Source: Loxodes magnus
Taxonomy: Eukaryota; Ciliophora; Karyorelictea; Loxodida; Loxodidae
Direction: 5' to 3'
Length of the DNA: 64,000 nucleotides
Assembly: GCA_946699065.1 (NCBI GenBank)
Contig: CAMPDV010000063.1
Span: forward strand, 788,501 to 852,500
Position numbers and translations under genes: made by a program. Positions 25,816-39,807 of the stretch are shown here, piece by piece. Within the stretch, counting starts at the first letter, position 1; every line of letters starts with the position of its first letter. The notes under the pieces are model-generated. The model ran no database searches. It was not told the origin of the DNA and worked only from the letters and a program-made list of their open reading frames with translations.

Positions 25816-28800
25816 TCTCTGTTTTCATAGAAATCGAAATCTTAATTTCACATTGTATTTTTTATATAAAGATTCAATATATTTTTATTAAATTTTTGTC
25901 AGAATTATTTAGTTTTATTGTTCAGTTTTCTTTGAGGCGAAACTATTATATAATAAAGTTCAATAGTTTTCTTCTTTTATAGTATAATTATTTTTTATTT
26001 AGATTCGCTTTTGCTTTGGAAGAGATATGCTTGGTATTTAACTTTAAGTTGGCTATTTTATTTTACTAATGTATGTTTTTTATCAGGATTCTGATTGATG
26101 CTACTTTGCTTTTTTAATGCCTTGGATTTTTAACTTTAAATAGCTACCTAAACAGTTCTTATAAATTGTTAAGATATTGGCAAATAATATAGAATGGACC
26201 AAGTCTTTTATGAGTACTTTTCCATCTTTGACTAATATAAATCCATGAACGGTGCTTCTTCTCAAAGTCTATCTCTTTAAATTTTCTCTAAGATCCCTTA
26301 TCATCCTTATTAATACCTAGCATGCTTTAATTAGTTGAAGTGCTTGCCTTCTTGGTAAAAATTCTGGAATTAAAGAAAAAAGCTTACTGTAACTTGATCT
26401 TAGTGAATATTTAAATTATGAATCAATTATAAATCATTAGATTTCATTTAATATGCAAAGAGTATTTTTGAATAAGCTTTTCAGATAACTCATTAGCCAT
26501 CACTAACTATTTCCAACTTTAATTCTTAATTTAGAATTTTCCCCCTTCAAACTGTAAAAACCATATAATCTGCATTAACTATCATAGTTTTCAGTATAAG
26601 TTCATATGACTTAACTGAGCTATTTTAAAATATTATATATAATATTGATTTCATTTAAGGAGTCATTTAAAATTAAGCTTATTAAAAAGCATTATCATTT
26701 TGTTAATTCCTTATAGCATTTCTTCTTTAAAATTATATCTATTTACATGGAAAAGTTAGATTCTGTCATTTGTAAGGGAAAAGAAATATAAATTAACAAA
26801 ATATTTCATCTCTCTTTATTGTAAATCTATTGCTATACTTCTTCTTCTATGAAGTTATAGAGTTTTTTAATTATCTTAGACAGAATATCTAAGGTATTAA
26901 AGGTATTTCCTTTATATGGATTATGTATATCTGATTCTTATACTTGGAAAGTTAATACTTTGATACTTTGAAGTGAAGATAGTTCCTAGTATCTTCTTGT
27001 CGTTTAAAAACTAGAATGACAAATTTTCTTGGGTTTATTAATTTTAGCATTAGCTGTAGTTTCTAACTAGAGTAAATTTTTAAAATTAATGAGAGATTTA
27101 AATCAAACTTCTGATTTCATTCTGAAGAACTCTCACCTTATACCTTACTGAGCTATATTGGCCTGTTACTTAGATATTCTCTTACTCAAATTTCCTTTTT
27201 TCTTTGCTTTTTAAAACTTATTCTAATTTATTTTTCAGTTCATCTTCCTTGCTCCCAAGAAACTAAAATCAAAGTCTTTCAAGATAAATTCTAGATTAAA
27301 AGATCAAATCAGAATAATTTCACAACCAAGTAATAATAGACCCTTATAAATATACCCAATACCTTGCTAGATATTAAATAAGAGTCACCTAAGCAACTAG
27401 CATCAAAAAGAGCAAAGGATTGCATAATCATAACTGGAAGGTAGTAAAAATGTATACTTTATATATAAGCAACAAAAGAAAAGCTCTTTAGCCCTAAGAA
27501 CTAATAAAATAATTAAAGCCACTCAAAAAATACTTAGATATAATATAATAAAAAGAAGCTTACTTGTAGAGGTATTTCAATAGTTTCTTCACTTTGTATA
27601 GTACATTTGGTATTTAAGCTAGGAAATATAATTTTTGTACACTCCTTAGATATATAGGATATTAATTTATACTTAGGTACAAGAATATAATATTTTAAAA
27701 CGAATCATAAAATAGAGCATTAATAATAGCCTTTAGATATACTTAAATAATAAAAGACTAAATCTTTTAAATAGATCATAGATAGTTATCTAGAAATGAA
27801 ACTGCTACTTTCATGTTATAAATAATAAAAAAAGTAGCAAGATGAAATTCTTTCACTTTGATGAGGATATAGAACTGAGAAGTGATATCATAGAATTACT
27901 AAATTCTTAGTTTAGAAGCAATTAAATTTTTAAATATAAATCTAGAAAATTAAATTAATTCTCTCTATTTACTCTTATACTCAACTTTCTAGCTTTAAAC
28001 ACCTAAACTACTAAAGCTAACATTTTTTACTTTAAAGTCTAATTTTGAAACAATAATTGAAATAATGAGTTACTAGTTTAAATTGCTAAAATATATATAA
28101 TCTCTTCATTTTAACATTAAATAGTTATTTAATAAATCAAGTTATTTCTAAAAAATGCTGAATTTTAGATAGGAAGAGATTTGAGCTTTAGATAAGGGAA
28201 TTATAAATAAAAGCAGTGAGATGAAAGAGAGGTGGAGAGCCTATTTGAAAATCAAAGCTATTAGGATCTTTTGAGAGCCTAAGATTTTACACTTCGAGTG
28301 CCAGTACTAATTTACTGTTTTTGTTTCCTCCTTTAGACAAGTATCTTCTTTCCGAGCTAAAAGTGATTTTAAATTGGGCAGTGTATGTCATCATTTACGG
28401 AGTGCTCGTTAGCACTTGCTTTTTCCTTGACGGAATTCAGTGCATTAGAAAATAAATTTTAAGGGAACTATGCCAAGAGACTAGGATAAGTATTTAAATC
28501 TAAAATTTCTTCTTGAGATTCCATTAAAGGCCTAGCTGAAAGATCTAAATTTACTAGCTAATGGTAAATTGGCTTAACTATGAGAATTAAGAAACAATCT
28601 AAACTTCAGCAAGAGAGTCTCAAGCAACAATGTTTCTTTTTTTTGAAATTTGGATATTAAGTTTCTATCATAAAAGGAGAAAGAAACTTTTTAAGCCAAA
28701 TTCAGATTTATGGTAAGGATTAAATAGATACTAAAAATATATATTCTAAATCTATTTTCCCTTATAATTTATATTAATTATCATTTAATTTATAAAAAGG

Positions 28801-28934
28801 ATCTTTCTAAAGGAATTTTATAGAATTCTAGAAGCTTTTGATTAAATGAACAATTTAAAGGAAGATACAAAAGAACTCATAATTTTAAATGAGACATACG
28901 CCCTGTGAATTTTATTGAAATAGTAGAAACCAAA
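25816..28934. other. Spacer of the inverted repeat, with probable 5' ends of C and D
   Basis: Minus-strand frames from 26500 down to 25800 look like the N-terminal part of gene C. Further stretches are coding-like but strand-ambiguous: 26806-27243 minus gives a 145-residue ATG-to-TGA frame with NPYKGNTFNTLDILSKII, while the plus strand over about 27070-27530 reads equally well and could be the 5' part of gene D. A divergent promoter between C and D is expected around 26.5-27.1 kb, but no motif is recognisable. The remainder is AT-rich. Confidence 0.4.
28180..28450. other. GC-richer island with hairpin
   Basis: This 270-bp stretch is clearly less AT-rich than its surroundings. It contains a perfect 6-bp hairpin with a 4-nt loop (AGTGCT CGTT AGCACT, about 28401-28416). 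The minus strand also holds a short frame starting MMTYTAQFKITFSSERRY. It could be a small structured RNA or a short exon. It matches no snRNA, SRP or RNase P consensus that I can recall. Confidence 0.35.
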
Positions 28935-31900
28935 TCTAGAAACTAATGAGTAATCATAATGCTTTAAGTATTATCATCAAATGTCACACCCTAAATGATT
29001 TATAATCTGTTGAACAGTCTCTTTAAAAGAATCCTCCTCAAGAAAACTGTCAAGTTTAAACCTTGTTCCAAGAGTTATTTAGAATCAATGATCAAAAAAT
29101 ATTCTCTAGAATCTTATAGCTTTTTTTCGAAAGTTTCAACTTCTAGGATGATAATCTTAATAAGGAACTAGAATAAAAGGTTTAAATATTTTTGTAGGAT
29201 CAACTAAGCTAAGTAAGCAAGAAATAAGAAGGGTCTAAAAGTAGTGATGAACAAAAGCAAAGCGGATTAAAAAACTAATAATGATAAAGAAACTTTATCT
29301 GTCAGAAGCAAATAGAAGTAAAAATAGACGAATTCTTAATGTCCTAACTTGATAATAAAGATACTTCCTTATAAGCTGAAAAGGAAACAATTTCTGTTTT
29401 TATTTTAGGAAAGTAAGGATGTAAGTTTTTATAAGAATTCCTAAGTGATAAAAAATGAACTAAATGCTCCTAAAATGAACAAGTAAATGTATACTAGTGA
29501 AATAAATACTAAATAATTGATATCAATAACATAAAGCAAATCTAGAAATATATACAGAAAATATCTATCTAAAATTAGAAACTCAAGTTCCTTTACTGTC
29601 TACAAAGCCACTAAGTGAAAGAAGATACATAACTTACTATGCTTATTAAGACTTATGGTGAATAGATTCTAGAAAGTACTCTTTTTGTTTTATTTGATAC
29701 TGAAGAAGAAAGTTTGAAGAATGTATCTAAAGAATTAAAAGAAATGACTGAAGATTAAAATTCCAACCTTAACCTACTATCTTGGAATAATGAGAAATAA
29801 CATTCTTAAAACTAGAATATAATAGCTTAAATAATTCTTAGGGAAATGAAGTCTTATAATAAACTTCATTCTACTAACTTATAAACTCTAAGTAAAACAG
29901 AAGAATCATAAGAAAATAAAACTAATATAAAAACTAAAAGAGTTATAGTTTAATAGCTTGAGAGTCTTTATAATAAAGCTTATCAAAACTATATAGTAAA
30001 AATACCTTTTGAAGAATTAGGATTTACAAATATTAAATTAGTTCGTGTCATAAGTGTAGGCAGTCTATGGATAGAGTTTTACTTATCGGCTTAGGAGATA
30101 AAAAGCAATGATTAAATATGACTAAAAATAGAAATGTACAAAAATATAGAATAAACTGCTTTAGTATATTAAACATAAAGGAAATAAAAGAAGGTAAATA
30201 GTGAATAAATGATATAATATAAGCATTATAAAGACTTAAGTAACGAATCTACTTATATTCGTATTTACTAAGAATAAAAATCATAAAACTCCTAAAGTTT
30301 ATTTCCTCTAAAGTAAGTAATAGAAACTAAAAGATCTTAAGAAAATATAGTAAGTAGTAGTCAGCTAGAAAGTTTACTATACTAAATAATGAGATTTGGA
30401 TTAAACTTAATAAAATAGAATTAGTTTGTTAGCTTAAGTTTAGACTCTATTTTAGTAAATGAAGAAATGAATAAAGTAAAGTTTTATTAGCAACCAATTT
30501 AAATGAAACTACTATAAGAAAATCATATTTTAATATTAGAAAATAACTTAAACAATTATCAATACTTTCCTTTAGAAACTTTAGAACAAATTATATCTAA
30601 TCAAGCATTTTATGACCAAAAAATCTAAGAATAGTAACTCACTAAGCTAGTTTAAAACTTAATACACTAAGAAGAACAAAACTATTATGAAATTAAGAAC
30701 TAAAAATGATAAAGAGCTGAAGAATAATAAAAATAGGAAAATAAAGATTATTAGTACTTAGATAGTTTATTTTAAAAATAGTAAGAATAGAACAATTAAA
30801 AATTAAGTTTTAGAAAGCTAGTTGAAACATTCATTGCTTAATGTAAATATTTAGATTAGCAACAAAAACAAAAGCTTTTATAACTCTTAAAAGAACTCGA
30901 ATTTAGTATAGAAAAATCTAGTTTGTAAGAAAAAATCAACCAGATAATCTCGTAAAATGAGTAATAGAAAATAACTAATAAAATTAAAAAAAAGAATAAA
31001 GTTTAAGTATTAAAAGCTATTTAAATTACTCTAAATAATTAAACCAATGATAATAACATCTAATAGAGAATTAACAACAATTATAATTTCATAAAAGAGT
31101 AAGATTTAATAGAAACTTTTTAGTAAGTATAAGAAAAAGAAAATTAAGAAGATTAAGAAAATTAAGAAAAGATAAAATCTCTATTCGAAAGATTTACACA
31201 ATCATAAAACTAATACAAATAAAATGTTTCTATTAAATACAAAGATGATCAATAAAAATAGTCTAAATACCTGTCCTAACACATTATTCTTTAAACTAAA
31301 ACACTTAAAAATTACTATGATAAATATCAGAAAAGTAATAACAAAAAACTTATAAAGGGAATCGTTTAATTCATATTTAACTAAAACAACTTCTAAAACT
31401 ATTTAAACTAACAATTTAACTAACTCATAGCCAATAACACCTTTACTCTATAAACTACTTAGGTAACAGAAGAATCATTTATCTTAAGCTATAAATGCAG
31501 ACTCTATAACTACTTCAAGTAACAAGCCAGAGATTTCTAACTCAACACTTTCTAACTATCAGCTCTTGCTATCTACTTAGAAAGAAAAGGTTAATAAGAG
31601 TACATTGATAACTACGCTCTTGTGATTCCTTTTAGTTTCTTACTAATTTTATAGTTGTTTAGCAATAGAAACTTTGAGACTTATTAGATATACTAGGAAA
31701 TAGCAAATAATGGAGGATTTAGTTTACTGTTTAACTGGTATATCTATAGTATGATAGAACATAAATAAGCTATTTAAATAAGTTCTTACCAAATAAACTA
31801 GAAATATAAGCAACTAATCTCCTTAAGTAGACACTTCTAATCTAATCACTAACTACTTAACCTTAATACTGCTATTCAAATATCTAAATAACTTCTGATA

Positions 31901-32870
31901 GACTAATCTGATTCACTTGATTTCAATATGAAAGTAAAGATGCAAAACATTGATAATGACTATATCTATCAGATTATTAGTAAACCTTAAATTTAAGAAA
32001 TTATATAAGCAGTTTAGAGAGGAAATAAAATAGCTTTCGTTAATAGCAAAAGATAAGACTTTACTACTTATTGAACTAATGTAAACCTATTCGATAGATC
32101 AGTTTTACTCTCTAAATAAGATGAGATTGTAGCTAAGTAGTTAGTTAAATAACTTCTAAATATGGTTAACTATGGATTAATTCCTATTACCTTACTAAAG
32201 AAACAAAGAATTTACTTTCCATTCGAAGAAAATTCATCAGAAGAGAAGCAAAACTAAAAGTTAGACTATTGGTAGAATAATCATTAGAATGATGTGTTAT
32301 GTATAGATGTGAAAGAACTTTAGGAGTTATAGATGTTATACAATAACCTAAAGAAGACATTTTAGTAAAAGAAGTCAGCTATTTAGACTCTTTCGTATAA
32401 TAAAGTTTTAATGCTTTCTTCTGAAAACATAATTCAAGAAAATGGTTATGTAAGTTATTTTTATTTATAGAAATCAAGTATAGAATCTGATTCAAATTAA
32501 GACAGTAAAGAAAGTCCTTTATTGGAATAGAGAGGTTAATAGTACAATTAGGAAGATATAAACAAGGAAATGTATAAAGGTCTTGCGGATTAGTTAGGCT
32601 TTCTTATTTCAAATGAGAAGCTATAATAATAGATTTCAATAAGTAGCTAGTAAGTTTTTGAGAGCTAGAACTAAGAGAATAAATAGAGGGCGATTCAAAA
32701 TAGAAAGGAGGATAAGGAAGAAGTGAAGTAAAAGCAACCAAGAGAATCTTAATAAGTTAATGAGGTTTTAGGATCAGAGTAAAACTTCATAATAAGGAAC
32801 ATAGTATCCAAACATCTCAAGAATCTAAAAGAGTTCTACTTCAGTTACATGAAGAATACAGAATACTTTG
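28935..32870 (+). repeat. Right arm of a ~3.9 kb inverted repeat (gene D)
   Basis: Mirror image of 21880-25815. The arms are separated by about 3.1 kb of spacer. The outer boundary falls inside the C-terminal tail, after the shared codons for FYFSYMK. Confidence 0.9.
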
Positions 32871-33208
32871 ACTTGCTCACTTTTCTATAATATGGAAATA
32901 TCATTACAGAGAAGTCATTATCCAAAAATTCTTAATTCATAAATAAAAAAATTAATTAAAAATGCTCTTTAAATAAATAAACTGTTTTTTTAATCTTTTA
33001 GCTACCTAATAAAATATACCTAAGCTTAAATTATACTTCAGAAGATATCTAGAAGACTGAAATTTAATAATAAAAGTATCTTTTAGTATAGAAACGACAA
33101 TTTTTTTTTGATATATGCTAGAGAAAAGCTTTTAAATTAAATTAGCTAAATTCTCAAGTAGAAGAGATTGCATTTATTATATCCAAAAACTTAATTAAAA
33201 TGCACTGA
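28946..33208 (+). CDS. Giant multidomain paralog D
   Basis: This is an open frame of 1421 codons from the ATG at 28946 to the TGA at 33206-33208. It is nearly identical to C over about 3.9 kb, then has its own C-terminal extension (32850-33208) containing SEDIQKTEIQQQ and ending FIISKNLIKMH. Apparent Trp codons written TGA include those in DKKW, VYQW, NDQIW and TTYW. The GTPase-like region at residues 145-250 has GKQGC-K where GxxGxGK[ST] is expected and lacks DxxG. The kinase-like region at 330-565 has SLDSILVNEE where HRDxxxxN is expected, and no DFG. I infer a non-catalytic scaffold or sensor. Upstream plus-strand sequence is weakly similar to the corresponding part of C (EFYWNSRNQIQKLM against DFYENRDTIQKLM), so the N-terminus may extend further. 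Confidence 0.52.
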
Positions 33209-33418
33209 AGACAAATTTATTTCATTTGCTGTTTTCTAAATTCAAATTTGATTCTAGATTAATATTTGTTCCTTTATTTCTTAAAGATTAGCTCCAAATT
33301 TATTATAATCTGTATGTTATCGTATAAGAAATTTTAATTGAAAGGTATAATTTCGGGAAATATTTGAATTAACTTTAATCACCTATCTTAATTTTATTGC
33401 CAAAAATTAAACTTCAAG

Positions 33419-33715
33419 TCAATTTAATATGCAGCTTTATTTCTTAATCAGTTTATTTTTATCTTTTAGAGTTTCTTAAGTAAAAAAATTTTAAGAAGAC
33501 TCATTGAAATTGTGGCCAGTTACTTAAATCTCTTTATTACATAGCAGGAACTTATTTAATGGTATGTTTGTATGGAATCTTTAAAATTTACCAGCAAACA
33601 AGAGGTCACAACCCGCTTTCATTTCAAGATCTCTAAATTTTATTTTTTTAATAGCCAAAATTTTTTTTAAATGATGCTTTTTTACAATTTGCTTAGTTAA
33701 CTCTCATGCACTCAT
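33419..33715 (-). CDS. Unrecognised 98-residue basic protein
   Basis: ATG at 33715, TGA at 33419-33421. The protein starts MSAWELTKQIVKKHHLKK with Trp4 written TGA, is strongly basic in its first half, and contains KAGCDLLFAGKFQRFHTN. It lies just 3' of the tRNA-Phe on the same strand, after the tRNA's T-run. No family recognised. Confidence 0.38.
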
Positions 33716-33778
33716 GATGACTAATCCTTTGCTTTGCTTTTACTAGCTCTTATGAATTTTTTATTTTTTGGAGTGGTT

Positions 33779-33784
33779 AAAAAA
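33779..33784 (-). terminator. RNA polymerase III terminator of tRNA-Phe
   Basis: A run of six A on the plus strand is TTTTTT on the tRNA strand, 14 nt downstream of the tRNA 3' end, as expected for Pol III termination. Confidence 0.75.
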
Positions 33785-33798
33785 GTAGATGACTAAAA

Positions 33799-33871
33799 TG
33801 CCGAAACCCGGGATTGAACCGGGGACCTTTAGATCTTCAGTCTAACGCTCTCCCAACTGAGCTATTTCGGC
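33799..33871 (-). tRNA. tRNA-Phe (anticodon GAA)
   Basis: This 73-nt sequence folds as a complete cloverleaf: acceptor GCCGAAA pairs with TTTCGGC, discriminator A, D-arm with GCTCAGTTGGGAGAGC, anticodon loop CTGAAGA giving GAA, T-arm GGTTCAATCC. The internal A and B boxes are intact. There is no intron, and CCA is not encoded, as in other eukaryotes. Confidence 0.97.
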
Positions 33872-33953
33872 AGCTGAGATATAAATAAACTAAGGTATTT
33901 AAAAAGGAAATTAATAGAGTTACATATACAGTAAAAAAATTGACTATCCACAA

Positions 33954-34442
33954 TCATCTTAAGAGATGACTATGAGAGGAAACAAAATGTAAATTAAGAT
34001 CCAAAAGTAAGATTATCTAATTGCCTTATGTTCACAACACCTTTTCTAAAGATATAATCTACTAATAAATATAAGCAAAAGAATTCTGTTCATCTCATGT
34101 TATCACTGAATTTACTAAATTTCAACAGACAGATATAAGTGATTAAAACTGCCTCCTTCTAAATTTATAAAGCTTCTTTACTTATTCCAAATTATAAGAA
34201 TTAATATCCTCATTCAAAAGCTTAGAGTAACTCTTCAAAGTTTGGCTAAATATTCTTGTTTAGTCTCAAGTTTAAACATCCGCTTTCATTTGATAAGGAA
34301 AAATTTTATATCCTTTTGATGTATTGAATGTATAAAAAATAGATAACCTCTTTAGCTCACTACTCTTTTCCCAATATACAGAAGGAGAAATAGTATTAAA
34401 ACGCTTAAGTAAGATTTGAAGTTAGATGGAAATTCAAGACAT
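33954..34442 (-). CDS. Unrecognised 162-residue protein
   Basis: ATG at 34442, TGA at 33954-33956. The middle is convincing protein (SYSKLLNEDINSYNLEQVKK, then a basic FRRRQF and SVITWDEQNSFAYIYQQI). Five tryptophans would be encoded by TGA, an unusually high share. It is one of a run of minus-strand ORFs between the tRNA and the kinase. No family recognised; strand inferred from composition. Confidence 0.4.
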
Positions 34443-34553
34443 CACATCTAATGAAATAACTGATCTATTCCTTAAAATATTTCAATAATAAGTATCTAAC
34501 AGAAATCAAAAAATACTTAAATCATTCTATAGACTATAGTGATAAGAGCTATG

Positions 34554-35336
34554 TCATTAATATATAGGAAGGATGCTAATTGGATAACATATAATTAACA
34601 TGACTAGCATTATTAATAGATCTTGATTTAATTAATTGCTTTTACTCTTTTTTTTTGCTAACCAAAATTAATGGAATAGATGTATATCTATCTAGGTGCT
34701 TTTAAGCTGCTTATTATATGTGTAATAGATGGAGGCATTAAGAATGACTTGAGACTTACTTAATTAAAATTATGAGATATGAAAACTTCTGTTTTCACTT
34801 AATTTTAACTTAGAAGAAAAATGATTTTTAGTTTACTTATAATTCGCATTAGTATCATATAACTTAGTTCATTATATATCGAAAAATTTAAACTGATATT
34901 TCAGATTTTAATCACTACACTAAGAAGGAACATAATCTCTTTAATATGCTATTATCAACTTGAAGCTTTTATATCAAAGAACGAAGAACGCATGATTCTC
35001 GTTACTTCTCTCAATGTTTCGAGGCAAAGCTGCAAAAATAATTTTTAATGCTTCTACTAAAATTTCATTTACATAAAGAGGGAAAAATGTACCTTTACAT
35101 ATTAGCAATATTCCTATAAATGAAATGCTTATTTTCTTTAACTTCCTTTTCACCTAGTAATCATATAAGTAATTCGTACCTTGTTATTCTAAATAGAGTA
35201 ACTTACTATACTAGCTTTTACTTTTAAGATCAAGCTAAAAAAATAAATTAGTAAGCCTTAGTTTAAAGATAGCAACAGTTGATCCTTTTAATACTAAGAA
35301 AACAGTCCAAGAATGACATGAAGGTTTTAGTCTCAT
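34554..35336 (-). CDS. Unrecognised 260-residue protein with C-terminal hydrophobic segment
   Basis: ATG at 35336, TGA at 34554-34556. It contains the stretch EILVEALKIIFAALPRNIER, then a Lys/Ser/Gln-rich region, and ends in a hydrophobic segment (LLIMLVMLIICYPISILPIY) that could be a tail anchor. A second hydrophobic stretch, ISISFIGILLIC, lies near residue 85. The opposite strand is also open and only slightly less protein-like, so the strand is not certain. No family recognised. Confidence 0.35.
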
Positions 35337-35636
35337 TAAACATTCAATATTTAAATATCGTTTCACATATGAAAAATAAAGGTACTAAAGCCATTCATTT
35401 CCCTAGTCTATTATACAACTCTTTTATAGAATGAAGTATGTAATATAAAGAGGGACTTAGAAAGTGAAGTGATTAAGATATTATTTATCGTTTCATGAGT
35501 TAAAATAATAAAGTTATAAAATAAGAGTCAATACCGGTAAAAATTAGAACTATAACTCAAAATTAGGTGTTATTTTTCTCTCTCTTTACTCAGCAATCTA
35601 TACCTCTAGGTCTAAACAGTGCTCTATATTACAATA

Positions 35637-36373
35637 TCAGTTAATAAAAGAGAAGGTGAGCTATATTCTCATCCTTATCCAAGTGTATTGATCGGTTTTC
35701 TATAAGAAAAAAGTCTAATGAAAGGTAAATAAGTGTAAAGCTATTGATTTAATAAAATAAAATATACCTAATATTTAATTAAAATGATCTTCAGAAGGCG
35801 AAGAACTACTTAGACTATAAAAATAATACCAAGATGCTTTGATTTTCAAGATATTAAACTTGCTTTCTTGGTAATTATAACCTTTGATGTCATGATGACA
35901 GTCTTCTCATAGTGTTTGCTTATTTTTGTAAACTCAATAAGTTGAAATTGGTGTAGACTCTTTCCATTTCCCTGTGTACTGTTCAATTATTAGGTAGAGC
36001 AAATTCAAGTTTTGAAATGGATAATACAGTTGATGCAGTGAGTGTTTTTGTGTATGTCTATTTTGGCTATACCATTTAAAAAATTCATCTGAATGAAGAT
36101 TTATGCTTTCTGAAAAGTTTTTCAGAATATATACTCATTTATCTACTTATGCCTCGTCTTCCAGGAGTAAATAGCAAACAGTCAAGATTATGACAGTTCG
36201 ATGCTGAACATTCTGCTGTACATTATGCTCTTTTTGTGAATAAGTGTGCAGATCTATATGACATGTTGCATATTGTACGCTTTCAAGTAGTATAGATATG
36301 ATTATTAGAACAAGGAAATAAACTAGGTTGCTCTTATTTGATTTTTTAAGTTAACAGAAAGTATAGAAAACAT
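35637..36373 (-). CDS. Putative secreted or membrane protein, probable 5' intron
   Basis: The minus-strand ATG at 36373 followed by removal of a 23-nt GT-AG segment (about 36332-36354) joins MFSILS to a hydrophobic leader (NLVYFLVLIIISILLE) and then YATCHIDLHTY, which looks like a signal peptide followed by a mature domain. The body contains LLLEDEAQVDKWVYILK and IIEQYTGKWKESTP. TGA codons at 35934 and 35907 could be stops or Trp; the following residues (EDCHHDIKGYNYQE) look like real protein, so I extend to the TGA at 35637. It is less AT-rich than its flanks. No family recognised. Confidence 0.42.
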
Positions 36374-36965
36374 TTTCACTTACTAATCGATTTTTCCTTT
36401 AAATTTATATTAATATCTTCTGTTCTAGTTTAACTTTTTTATCTTGCATTAGCTTTGCTATTTATAAATGCTAGACAATCCGTTTTTAAAGTTCGTGCTA
36501 CTGAAATTACAATTTGATTTTGTTTAAAATTATAAATACGCGAAGAGTGGGTTTGCATTTTTATCTGAAAATTAAAGCATTATTTAATAACTTTTAGACT
36601 TGCTTTGACAATCAAAATTTTTACAATTGATATTGATTATTGAGAAGTTGATATCTTTCTTTTCCTTTGATTAAAAATTCCTTTAGTACTTTAACTTTTG
36701 GTATAAAATTAATTTAAGTAAGGGAAATATCTAAGTGCTCTTGACTTCATTCTATATAATTCTTAATTTCTATTATCTTTTCTTTATCTCTAGAAAATTT
36801 TCTTAGCATAAGCAATATAGCATTTATGATCTTATTCAAATAGATTTGTAAATGTAACACTTACTATTAATAGCAGGCTTTGTGTTTGATATAGTGCATT
36901 TAAAAATTATGAGATCAAAATAATATGTAAAACTTTAAGAATTTCCAAACACTAATTTAAACTGA

Positions 36966-39023
<2,058 letters not shown>

Positions 39024-39029
39024 TTATAT

Positions 39030-39627
39030 AATAAAATTGCCTCTATCTATTTATTTTTACTACCTACTTATCAGTGACTACCTCATCAGCTTAGAGTTCT
39101 TTTCTTTACTAATTTTATTACTTTTAGTTACCAGCTCTAACTAACGTTTCTAAGAATGTATATAAGTAGTTAGTATTATTCTTAGGCTTATATGAAGGTT
39201 GAAAAACACTAGGGTAATTAATGTGTAGATATATAACTAATATGTGTGTTAAATTATACTGGCCAGCTCTTGCTAGTTTACTATATATAGTATCTTTAGC
39301 ATTAAATAGAGTAAAACTTTCTTAACTAATCAGTAGATTTTAAAAATCAAAGTAATGAAAATAGTTGAATAGAAATTTAGTTCTCAGGTATAATAAAATG
39401 AAGATGACTTCTTTGATAAAATCCTCGATTCTTTTTCTTTGATACACGAAAAGCTTCTTTTACTACACTTGATTTTTGTTTTCAAGTTGAATTAACACAA
39501 TATTCTAGTATAGAATAGTTCAGAGGCTTTGCTTAAGCAATGAGAAGCTTATTAGGTAATTTAAAAGAGATTTCAATAAGTAGGTTGGTTTTTCTGCATA
39601 TGTGTTTTGAAGTCTCATCTTCATCAT
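39030..39627 (-). CDS. Open frame upstream of the kinase, separate gene or 5' exon
   Basis: An ATG at 39627 begins MMKMRLQNTYAEKPTYLLK. The frame reads well down to the kinase start, including RKELQADEVVTDKQVVKINR, but reaches no TGA before it overlaps the kinase start in another frame. That is expected if a short intron joins the two, and unexpected for an independent gene. No domain recognised. The exact splice cannot be placed by eye. Confidence 0.35.
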
Positions 39628-39807
39628 ATTAGGAAACAAGATAGTTTATAAGATATTAAGACTAAGAGTTACATCTCAAGCTTATAATAATCGCATTTAC
39701 CTATTTACTCTTTAGCACATACTAAATTCTTACATAAAGCCTAAAATTACACATACTAGGTAAAAGATTTGAATAGTATATTGATATGCTTTGATTATAA
39801 TACATAA

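Noticed and set aside
28401-28450. Resemblance of TTGACGGAATTC to the conserved 18S rRNA segment
   Set aside because: The flanking sequence does not match small-subunit rRNA and the similarity is limited to a few bases.
4145-33208. Interpretation of the repeats as transposons (Tlr/Maverick or LINE)
   Set aside because: No integrase, transposase, polymerase or reverse-transcriptase motif and no terminal inverted repeats flanking each unit were seen. The shared sequence is a single large protein gene.
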